Shown: one piece after another, positions 54,604 to 62,486 of the stretch
Layout of the letters: each line of letters begins with the position of its first letter
Numbering within the stretch: the first letter of the stretch is position 1
From: an uncultured Pedosphaera sp.
GTDB taxonomy: Bacteria; Verrucomicrobiota; Verrucomicrobiia; Limisphaerales; Pedosphaeraceae
Assembly (NCBI GenBank): GCA_903918755.1
Contig: CAIXFN010000101.1
Coordinates: 1 to 64,000 of the forward strand
Length of the DNA stretch: 64,000 nucleotides
Direction: 5' to 3'
The notes under the pieces: model-generated
What the model saw: only the letters and a program-made list of their open reading frames with translations
Database searches by the model: none
What the model was told of the DNA's origin: nothing
Program-made: the position numbers and the translations under genes

Positions 54604-56028
54604 ATGAAAAAGACTTCGTCAACGACTGGAATCAGCCGCCGCAACTTCCTGGCCGCCGCCGGTGTGGCTGGCGCCGCGGTCGGGCTCCCGACCTTTATCC
54701 CGATGCGCGCCCTGGGAATCCAGGGAAACCCCTCCCCGAACGGCCGCATCACGATGGGCGTGGTCGGTTGGGGCATGCAAGGCCCGGGTGATACCCAGAA
54801 TTTTCTCCGGGAAACGGATTGCCAGGTGGTCGCCGCCTGCGACCTCGACAAGGGACACTTAGGGCAGGCCGTCAATACCATCAACAATCATTACAAGAAT
54901 CAGGACTGCAAGGGGTATCACGACTACAAGGAGATGATGGCGCGGACCGACATTGATACCGTGCTCCTCGCGGTGCCGGATCATTGGCATGCCTTGGTGG
55001 CTATCGAAGCCTGCAAGAATAAAATGGACATTTATGGGGAAAAGCCCCTGGCCCGCACCATCGCCGAGCAACAAGCCATCGTTCGCGCGGTGCAGAATGC
55101 CAAGCGGATCTGGCAGACCGGTTCCTGGCAGCGTTCCGAGCGGAATTTTCATTATGGCGCCGAAATTGTGCGCAACGGATTGATCGGCAAGATCACCCGG
55201 GTGGAAGTGGGCTTGCCCAGCGGACACAACGATTTCGCCGGGACTGCCCCCGCGTTGAAGAAAAAGCTGGCCACGTTACCCGACAAACCGCAGGACCTGT
55301 CCAAGGTGCTGCCCGGTACCCCCGCGTGGGACCTGGCGGTCAGCGCGGCCCCCGAGGCCCTGGATTACCAGACTTGGATCGGGCCTTCCTCGGACGAGCC
55401 CTATATCGAAGCCCGGGTCCACAAGAACTGGCGCTGGAACTACAATACCGGGGGCGGGCAATTGCTGGATTGGATCAGCCATCACAACGACATCAACCAT
55501 TGGGGTCTGGGGAATGATGACCATATCGGGCCCCTGTCGATTGGCGGCACGGGTGATTTCCCGGACCGGCGTGCGATCTGGAATACCTGCACCAAGTACC
55601 GACTCACCGCCAAATATCCGAATGACATCGAAGTGATCATCGCGGGCGGTCATCGGGACATCCGGAGCGGCACCAAGTGGATTGGCACCGAAGGCTGGGT
55701 TTGGGTCGATCGCGGCAATGCCTTCGAAGCCTCGAACAAGGCCTGGGAAGATACCCGCACCCTCCCGGACGATCTCCGCAAAGTGCAGTTGCATTTCACC
55801 AAAGGTGGACATTACCGCAATTTCCTGGATTGTGTGAAATCCCGCCAGCCCACGGTCACGCCGGTGGAAGTGACCCATCATTCGTCCCTGCCGGGTCATC
55901 TCGGTTTGATCTCCCTCCTGGTCGGTCGTGAGATCAAGTGGGACGCGGCCAAGGAACAGATCATTGGCGATCCCGAAGCCACGAAGCTGATGACCCGCGG
56001 CTATCGCGCGCCGTATTCCTTCGCGTAA
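54604..56028 (+). CDS. Tat-exported Gfo/Idh/MocA family oxidoreductase
   Basis: I use the ATG at 54604 (474 aa) because it directly precedes the twin-arginine signal 'GISRRNFLAAAGVAGAAVGLP'; the upstream frame has no such feature. The Rossmann part has 'MGVVGWGMQGPGDTQNF', 'AACDLD' and 'EKPLARTIAEQQAIV', and the C-terminal half 'WRWNYNTGGGQLLDWISHHNDINHWGL'. This is the exported type common in PVC bacteria, thought to oxidise sugars or polyols with a tightly bound cofactor. It is one gene, followed by a hairpin, and converges on the Agl23-like gene. Confidence 0.95.
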   Translation: MKKTSSTTGISRRNFLAAAGVAGAAVGLPTFIPMRALGIQGNPSPNGRITMGVVGWGMQGPGDTQNFLRETDCQVVAACDLDKGHLGQAVNTINNHYKNQDCKGYHDYKEMMARTDIDTVLLAVPDHWHALVAIEACKNKMDIYGEKPLARTIAEQQAIVRAVQNAKRIWQTGSWQRSERNFHYGAEIVRNGLIGKITRVEVGLPSGHNDFAGTAPALKKKLATLPDKPQDLSKVLPGTPAWDLAVSAAPEALDYQTWIGPSSDEPYIEARVHKNWRWNYNTGGGQLLDWISHHNDINHWGLGNDDHIGPLSIGGTGDFPDRRAIWNTCTKYRLTAKYPNDIEVIIAGGHRDIRSGTKWIGTEGWVWVDRGNAFEASNKAWEDTRTLPDDLRKVQLHFTKGGHYRNFLDCVKSRQPTVTPVEVTHHSSLPGHLGLISLLVGREIKWDAAKEQIIGDPEATKLMTRGYRAPYSFA

Positions 56029-56038
56029 ATCTTGGTTG

Positions 56039-56065
56039 GGGGACCGGTGCGGTGCACCGGTCCCC
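56039..56065. terminator. Bidirectional hairpin between convergent genes
   Basis: GGGGACCGGTGC pairs perfectly with GCACCGGTCCCC over a 3-nt loop, 10 nt after the Gfo/Idh stop and 12 nt before the end of the Agl23-like gene. It could end transcripts from both sides; there is no T-tract. Confidence 0.55.
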
Positions 56066-56077
56066 GCTCCCGGCTTA

Positions 56078-57676
56078 CTATTCCGACGGCCGCGGACGTT
56101 TGGCGAGGTAATCGCGCCAAACGTCCTTGGCCACGTACAGTTGCAGAAATACCTGGGGCCGAAGTTCGAAGATGCCCACCATCAAGTGGGTTTTCTGCTC
56201 ATCCAACTCCGCGTTGAGCTTGGCGGCCACAATCATGATCGGGGCATAGGGGTCCGCCGGGAGGTTGCCGTAATAGCCGACTTGATCGAACTGGCGGAGA
56301 TACCAGGGCAGGGGCCAATAATCGCTCTCCGGGGCCATGACTTTGAGCAGGAGATGATCCCCCGCAGCCGTAGTTTGGGCCACCGCTTTCACCTGGTCCA
56401 CCAACTCCAACAAACTCGCGGAAGTTTGGGAGTAAATATAGGGATTGCGCCGGTTAGTGGCATAATTGGTGTTTAATTGCCCGGCTTGCCACGCGAGGTG
56501 ACCGACTCCGGCGGCAATGCCCAGGCCCAGGAATGCCTTCGCGGGAATGCTTTTCGCCGAGCGCCACAGCGTGACCGCCCCAACACCCGCCAACAGGATG
56601 GCGCTGTGCCAAAAACTAAGCAGGCACCATGGGGTTTTGTAAGCCAGCCCGCTGTACATACCGGCCAGTAACAGGGTGTAGCTGGCCAGCACGCGCAGCA
56701 GGGCCGGGTTCGCCCCGGATAGCGGGACACGGCGAAACCCGGACAGACCGCCAACCAAGGCCAGGAGCGCGATCAAAGCTTCGCTGAAAACCGGGCCTTT
56801 GCGGGGATGGAACCACAGCAGGTGCTCGAAATAGTAGTTCCACGGATGCAGGTGGGGCGAGGCGCCGGCCGCGCGATTCACCCACGGCGCGTAGGTGCGC
56901 AGGGAATCCAGCGGGCCACTCGCGTTGGTGAAAAAGGAGGAAAACAGCAGGACAGCCACCACCAAACTCATGCCCAGACCAGCGACTATATCCGTCACGG
57001 CGATTCCGGCGATCCTGCGGCGCTCCGAGTGGGAAGCCGACGCGGGGTCGGTGTGCAGCCAGGGTGGCGTCGGCACTCTAGTCCAACGCAACCAAAGATG
57101 GTTGCACACCAGCGCCCCGGCGAAAGCCGCCAGCGTCAGAACGAACGTTTCTTTCGTGGCCTGCATCAGCCCCAATGCCGCCCCGGCCAACAGCGCCCAC
57201 TTCAGTCCGGGCCGCACGTGATAACGCCAGGCGGCCCCCAAGGCCAGCAGGGTGAAAAAAGCCAGCAACATCTCATGGATGTAGTAGCGGCTGTAAAAGA
57301 CCAAGGCGGGAGAAACCGCGGTGAGCACCGCCGCCATCGCCGTGCCACCCCGCCCGAGACCGTCCGCCACCAGGGGCAGCAGGAGGAGGAGTCCGATGCC
57401 GAATATCACGGTCACCATCCGGAAGCGTGCCTCCCCCATTTGGGCAAAGGTTGGGGCGCTCGTCAGCCGGGTCCACGCGAGCGTGGCGTAAAACAAGGTG
57501 GGACCGTGATGCTCGTTGGGATCGTACCGATACTGGCCTTTTTCCCAAAGGTCGCGGAATTTGATGGCGTTGACCGCCTCGTCATTGTGGAGCGGACGCT
57601 CCGCCAATTCCGGGCAGCGCAACCAGAGCGCTCCGCCGATGACGAGCAGCATCAACAGCGGCAGCGCCCGGTTCAT
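56078..57676 (-). CDS. GT39/Agl23-like membrane glycosyltransferase
   Basis: This 532-aa protein has about 11 membrane helices and the first-loop motif 'LRCPELAERPLHNDEAVNAIKFRDLWEKGQYRYDPNEHHGPTLFY', the acidic/catalytic region of the Agl23-type family I recall as 'flippase-associated'. 'SRYYIHEMLLAFFTLLALGA' and 'GLMQATKETF' fit too. It probably transfers a sugar from a lipid carrier on the outer face of the membrane. Its ATG overlaps the stop of the upstream gene as ATGA. The C-terminal end (about 100 residues) is soluble. Confidence 0.88.
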   Translation of the reverse strand: MNRALPLLMLLVIGGALWLRCPELAERPLHNDEAVNAIKFRDLWEKGQYRYDPNEHHGPTLFYATLAWTRLTSAPTFAQMGEARFRMVTVIFGIGLLLLLPLVADGLGRGGTAMAAVLTAVSPALVFYSRYYIHEMLLAFFTLLALGAAWRYHVRPGLKWALLAGAALGLMQATKETFVLTLAAFAGALVCNHLWLRWTRVPTPPWLHTDPASASHSERRRIAGIAVTDIVAGLGMSLVVAVLLFSSFFTNASGPLDSLRTYAPWVNRAAGASPHLHPWNYYFEHLLWFHPRKGPVFSEALIALLALVGGLSGFRRVPLSGANPALLRVLASYTLLLAGMYSGLAYKTPWCLLSFWHSAILLAGVGAVTLWRSAKSIPAKAFLGLGIAAGVGHLAWQAGQLNTNYATNRRNPYIYSQTSASLLELVDQVKAVAQTTAAGDHLLLKVMAPESDYWPLPWYLRQFDQVGYYGNLPADPYAPIMIVAAKLNAELDEQKTHLMVGIFELRPQVFLQLYVAKDVWRDYLAKRPRPSE

Positions 57677-58404
57677 TGGGCCGGCCGCCCGTAAATCTCC
57701 ACTTCGGTGTACTCGTTCAGGGCGCTGTCCGTGCTGCCTTTGGAGTAAGTCCGCACATACCGCGCGCGCGCGCCCTTGGCGTCCACCAACCGGCCTTCGT
57801 GGCTTTCAAAATATTCCCTGTCCGTGCCCGCGCCCAGGTGCGAACTGTCATCAAAATCATTGTTGAAGAGGGTGCGGACGTTGGTCTTGAACTCCGCGTC
57901 ATCGGCCACCCGCACAATCACATCGTGATACACCTTGGGCGAGTCGTGGGAATGCCAGATCACGACCGCAAACAAATCGTAGGCGGCCCCGAGATCAAAC
58001 TGCAGAAATTGCGTGCCTTTGCGCAACATCACCGTGCCGGCATCCGACGGCTCCTTGCTGCCGTCCACAATCTTGCGCAGATTCGCGGCGGTGGCATTGG
58101 TCGAGCTGGTGGTCACCGTGCTGGCGGGGGCCAGGTTGCTGACGCCTTTGGGGACCAGCAGGGGAGGGCGCGGTTTATCGGAAGGCTTTTCCAGATTCGG
58201 ACTGGCGGGCATGTCCTTGGGAGTGCCGATGAACATCGGGGCCGGGAGTTTCAAAACCAGCGGGACTAATTCATCTGCCGCGCCGGCCCGGCCGGCGAGC
58301 AGGGCGGTGAGCGTCAGCAGCCCTGCCGCCACGGCAAGCCCGCGAAGCTTCCGGCGGGGTGGGAGTTGGAAATCCGGCGGACTGGTTTTACGCACACTAT
58401 TCAT
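57673..58404 (-). CDS. Secreted discoidin-like protein
   Basis: This 243-aa protein has a signal peptide (about 1-43) and a proline-rich stretch, followed by a beta-sandwich: 'ATAANLRKIVDGSKEPSD', 'QFLQFDLGAAYDLFAVVIWHS', 'YHDVIVRVADDAEFK', 'RARYVRTYSKGSTDSALNEYTEVEIYG'. The pattern of an ordered F5/8C-like fold with a final 'EVEIYG' strand is clear, though identity to the family is limited. It is translationally coupled to the glycosyltransferase gene and may bind the same glycan. Confidence 0.72.
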   Translation of the reverse strand: MNSVRKTSPPDFQLPPRRKLRGLAVAAGLLTLTALLAGRAGAADELVPLVLKLPAPMFIGTPKDMPASPNLEKPSDKPRPPLLVPKGVSNLAPASTVTTSSTNATAANLRKIVDGSKEPSDAGTVMLRKGTQFLQFDLGAAYDLFAVVIWHSHDSPKVYHDVIVRVADDAEFKTNVRTLFNNDFDDSSHLGAGTDREYFESHEGRLVDAKGARARYVRTYSKGSTDSALNEYTEVEIYGRPAQ

Positions 58405-58455
58405 GTGCCCACCATTACCGCCAAGGCGCGCCGATTGACAAGCAAGATTGCCACT

Positions 58456-61400
58456 TCACCAGCGAAAATGCCGGTAGGGATCATCCCATTCCTCGGGCTG
58501 ATCCAAATAGAAGCCGGTCAACCACCGCTTTTCGGTTTTGGGCGCGCTCACGGCCTGATGGAACCGGTTGATCAGCGGCGAAGGCGCCGCGACTCCCAGG
58601 TTCGCCAGCAGGCGCGAGAGCAGGAAGGAAGTGCGACGAAACGTGCGCTTGGTATTGGGCTGGGCGACGGAGAATTGCCAGGGTTCCAGTTGGCAAAAGA
58701 CGATGTTCTCGGGCTTGCCCTGGGCGAGCACGCCATCGCCGAGGACCGTGGCGCCACTCACGACCAGCGGGAGGTTGCGGGGAGCGCGGACGTGCACATC
58801 CGCCGGCCCGATGCCGGCAAACGGCGTTCCGGGGCCGGACGAAGCAAAGGTCGTGGAAATGTGTTCCAGCGGTTTCAAGGTGATCGGCAAAGGAAACAGC
58901 GCCGTGACGTCTTTGGGGTCCAAGCCGATGGCCAGGGCGTTGCCGCCCGCCTTCAGCCAGGTTGCGATGGCCGGATTGTGACCGGCCCCGGTCGCCCCGG
59001 ATCCCGGACCGAGGATCAGCACCTGGTTGGCTGAAAGTGCCCCCCCGGTGTATTCGGGCGCCGCCAGTCCCAGTGACGCCAAGTGCTGCCGACCCGCCGG
59101 GGAACCGGCATAGACAGCTTCACGCCGCGGCGACGGGTTCGTCCAGGTGGCCGCATACTGGAGCAGATTGCGGGTCAGGAGTTCCGCGGCCGGCTCGGCT
59201 TCCGTGCGTCCGGTGACATCCAATTGGCAGAATACCACCAGGCCGCGGCCTTCGCGGAATTCCAGCAACGGAGAGAATTGCAAGCTGTAGCCGCCGTCCA
59301 GCACGGGGAGGAAATCCCCCACGGCGGGCTTTTCGATCAAAACCGACGCGAGGTTGCCGCGATTGCCGCAGCGCCAGAGATGGGACACGGGAATTCCCGC
59401 CCACGGCACCGTGGTGCCGTATCGTGGACCGGTTTCATAGGTCAACCGGGTTGGCGTCAGGGTGGCGGCGCCGTGCCAGTCGTTCAGGCTTTCCGGTGTC
59501 AAGCCCGCCAGGACGGGGTGTCCGGGAACCCGGGGAAAGAGCCGGCGCAAACCGTATTCCTCCACGCGAAAGCCAAAACGCTGTTCCAGGACGGCGGCGG
59601 TCTGCTCAAACAGCAGTACCTTGAGCCCCTCGCGTACGCGGCTGATATCGGGTGCCGCCCCGCCGACCGAGAGCGCGGACTTGCCCACAATCAGCAGATC
59701 GTAACCCGCCAGGTTGGCGTCGGCGGTTACCGCTTCAGTGGCCAGTCCCAACTGCTTGAGAAGCGCGGTGGTTTCGCCGGGCGGATCGAAAAGCGCAATC
59801 CGGGCGTTCGCCGCCGCTACAGGTGATGGCGGCAGGACGTCAATCAGGAATTCATCCGCCTGGATTTCATCGCTGCCAAATTTGACCGTGGCGCTGAGTT
59901 TGTAGCGGCCGGGCGCCAGGGCGGCGGGCAATTCGAAACTGAGCGGCAGGCGGGCCTGTTGGCCGGGGGCGATGTTGGTGGATTGATGATCGCTCCGGGG
60001 CTGCGGGAGGCTCAGCGTCCACGTGCATTCCGCGGCCACATTGGTGCGGGAATTGTTGATGAGGATCAGTTGTTTGGTGAAAGCCTGACCCGGACGGAAG
60101 TTATGCTCCTTGTCCGTGAAGGCCGCCGCGGGACCGGCAATCCAGGCCAGCTGCGGACGGTTGTTCCGGAGCAGGGCGGTGGCGGCCGGGGTGGTGACCC
60201 AATCGGCGCGTTCGAACGCCATATCCATGCGCTCGAATCGGACACCCCGGTAATCCGCGCTGTATCCCGGACGTTGCAGGTGGGCCCAATCGACCGGCAA
60301 TTCCTTGCGGCGCCGGTCCACGCTCGCCCGGAGGATCCAAAAATGCTCGTATTCCCACGGCGAAATCCCCGAGACGCCCCAGGTGCGGAACGATCGCCAA
60401 TTATCCGTGAGGTATTCGGCAAAGACCGGGAATCGCTCCGTGAATTTTTGGGAGCCAACCTGATTGGGATAATCCCAGCGGTGCCAGCCCGGGCTGGTTC
60501 CGAACTGGCGGGCTTCCCAGCGCAGATTCGACTTTTCGGGTTCACTGGCGGGAAAGGCCCGGTCCCCGAGGAATTGCGCATTCCATTCGGCGAGGCAGAA
60601 CTCCCAGGGCACCACCGCGCTGCCGAATTCGCGTTTGTCCTTGTACCAGCCCCGATACATGGTCCAATCCCAGGTAAACGGGGCGCCGTATTCGCACATG
60701 AACGCCGGTTTCACGCCCGCCGTTGCCCAGTGGCCAAACCAATCGGAAAGTTCCTGCACGGGCACAAAGTTGGGATAGAAATTCATCACGTGCATGCTGC
60801 CCAGATTGCCCGAGGCGTGGTGGTAGATGACCCGGTCCGGATCCAAACGGTGCACGATGGCTTCGGCACGGTTGGCGAGCGCCACGGTGCGCGCGCCATA
60901 TTTGTCCCGGACATCATGCTGGCCATCGAGCAGGTCCGGATTCATGTCCTCGTCATAGGCGGCGGCATTGTGGCTTAGGGAATACATCACCACGGCCGGG
61001 TGATTTTGGGCGGCGCGGGTGAAGAATTCCGCGTGGCTGGCATAGCCGTTGTTGCGGTCCGCCGCGGCGTCCGTCCACTCATAATGGCTGAAGTGGGGCT
61101 GCGAAAAGGAGACCAGCATGCCGGTGTCATCCGCCGCGCGCAGGATCTCGGTAAACGCCAGGTGCGCCCCGGGTTGGCAGCCGTAGTTGTGCGTGTAAAC
61201 AAAGTTGATGCCGATGGCCTTCAGCCGTTCCAGGCTTTCCCGGGCTGCGGCATACGACGCCATTTCGGCATTCACCTGCGCGTTGTCGAGCGGCACGGCG
61301 CTCAGGAAAATCCGGCTGCCGTTGAGATAAAAGTCCCGGCCTTCGATCCAGAACTCCCGGAAGCCGAACTCCAGGGGCTCTGCCGTGTCCACGATTTGGG

Positions 61401-62394
61401 CCGCCTCATCCAGCAGCGACAATTCGAGTTGGCAGAGGTTTTTGGGGGTATGGGTGTCCCACAGCCGTTCCGGCATCCACTGGGCGGTGAACTTGAACCG
61501 GCCGTCGGCCAGTTCACGCGCCGTGAAGGGCGGGCTGGTCAACACTTTGCCCGGGCTTCCCTTCTGCGCGAAGGTGGCGCGGAGGCGGTACGATTTGCCC
61601 AGGGCGAGTTCGGTTACCGCGGCGTCGATGGTGCATTCCTGATGGCGGACGGAAGGCGCGGTGCGGATGTCCGTGACCCGGGGACCACGCGGGGTGCTCG
61701 TCAGGAAAACATCACCACAAAGCCCGCGGCGGTTAACCGCGCCTTTGACCTGCCGGGCGGAGGCGCTATCCGTGTAGGATAAGATCACCCCTTTGAGCGG
61801 CATCGCCACCACCAACATCGCCAGCGTGTGGGTTGCCCCGGGGCGGCAGGCCGCGGAAAGATCGACTTCCCCGCCCGGGAAATGCAATTCCCCGATCCGG
61901 TTGCCGTCCACGTAAACCGTGGCAAAAGAATTGAGATACTCGATCGCAAGCGCGATCCGGCGGTTGGACCACTCCCGGGGCACCTGGAATTCGCGGCGAT
62001 ACCAGGCCCCGGTCAAGCCGGGCAAATCGCGTTGTGTCCAAACCGGGTGGGCGAACACCGTCTGGCAATCCTTCTGCAGGTAATCCGTGATGCCCGGCCA
62101 CGATCCAGGCACCTTGAAGTAGCCCCACTGGCTGACGGGGACGGACGCAGTGTCCGTCCCGGCGGGTTGCCACTGCCAAAGACCATTCAGGCAAAACCGC
62201 TCCCGCGTGGGGGTGGTGGCGCGCCAGGCGCGAGCGGAGTCCCAAACGGCAGTGACCCCGGGCGGCAGGGCCACGGCTTCCGGCGCGTCCGCCGCTCCGG
62301 CGCTCCCAGTGAGAAAAACCAGGCAGATACAGGTCCCGAGCAGCCACACTTTGAGGCGGCGAACCGGGCCATGAATTCGGAATCGCGTGAACAC
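58456..62394 (-). CDS. Large secreted GH2-like glycoside hydrolase
   Basis: The GTG start gives 1312 aa with a signal peptide (1 to about 34). Order: GH2 sugar-binding domain (about 50-230, 'WQWQPAGTDT', 'FKVPGSWPG', 'GAWYRREFQVPREWSNRRI'), immunoglobulin-like domain, TIM-barrel (about 355-640), and C-terminal domains with a GATase-like segment. In the barrel the acid/base position of the motif (W/Y)SLGNE reads 'YSLSHN' with Asn476 where Glu is expected, while the nucleophile Glu568 ('FMCEYGAP') is kept. It is either inactive, uses another residue, or works by a changed mechanism. It is a large single gene in the carbohydrate-related end of the window. Confidence 0.87.
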   Translation of the reverse strand: MFTRFRIHGPVRRLKVWLLGTCICLVFLTGSAGAADAPEAVALPPGVTAVWDSARAWRATTPTRERFCLNGLWQWQPAGTDTASVPVSQWGYFKVPGSWPGITDYLQKDCQTVFAHPVWTQRDLPGLTGAWYRREFQVPREWSNRRIALAIEYLNSFATVYVDGNRIGELHFPGGEVDLSAACRPGATHTLAMLVVAMPLKGVILSYTDSASARQVKGAVNRRGLCGDVFLTSTPRGPRVTDIRTAPSVRHQECTIDAAVTELALGKSYRLRATFAQKGSPGKVLTSPPFTARELADGRFKFTAQWMPERLWDTHTPKNLCQLELSLLDEAAQIVDTAEPLEFGFREFWIEGRDFYLNGSRIFLSAVPLDNAQVNAEMASYAAARESLERLKAIGINFVYTHNYGCQPGAHLAFTEILRAADDTGMLVSFSQPHFSHYEWTDAAADRNNGYASHAEFFTRAAQNHPAVVMYSLSHNAAAYDEDMNPDLLDGQHDVRDKYGARTVALANRAEAIVHRLDPDRVIYHHASGNLGSMHVMNFYPNFVPVQELSDWFGHWATAGVKPAFMCEYGAPFTWDWTMYRGWYKDKREFGSAVVPWEFCLAEWNAQFLGDRAFPASEPEKSNLRWEARQFGTSPGWHRWDYPNQVGSQKFTERFPVFAEYLTDNWRSFRTWGVSGISPWEYEHFWILRASVDRRRKELPVDWAHLQRPGYSADYRGVRFERMDMAFERADWVTTPAATALLRNNRPQLAWIAGPAAAFTDKEHNFRPGQAFTKQLILINNSRTNVAAECTWTLSLPQPRSDHQSTNIAPGQQARLPLSFELPAALAPGRYKLSATVKFGSDEIQADEFLIDVLPPSPVAAANARIALFDPPGETTALLKQLGLATEAVTADANLAGYDLLIVGKSALSVGGAAPDISRVREGLKVLLFEQTAAVLEQRFGFRVEEYGLRRLFPRVPGHPVLAGLTPESLNDWHGAATLTPTRLTYETGPRYGTTVPWAGIPVSHLWRCGNRGNLASVLIEKPAVGDFLPVLDGGYSLQFSPLLEFREGRGLVVFCQLDVTGRTEAEPAAELLTRNLLQYAATWTNPSPRREAVYAGSPAGRQHLASLGLAAPEYTGGALSANQVLILGPGSGATGAGHNPAIATWLKAGGNALAIGLDPKDVTALFPLPITLKPLEHISTTFASSGPGTPFAGIGPADVHVRAPRNLPLVVSGATVLGDGVLAQGKPENIVFCQLEPWQFSVAQPNTKRTFRRTSFLLSRLLANLGVAAPSPLINRFHQAVSAPKTEKRWLTGFYLDQPEEWDDPYRHFRW

Positions 62395-62486
62395 TCCGAA
62401 ATACTATTCCGAACGGCGGAGATGGCAACGTTTTTGGCGCCAATGCAAATACCCGGCGTCGCCGGGCGGAGGGGCATAACGCGCGC

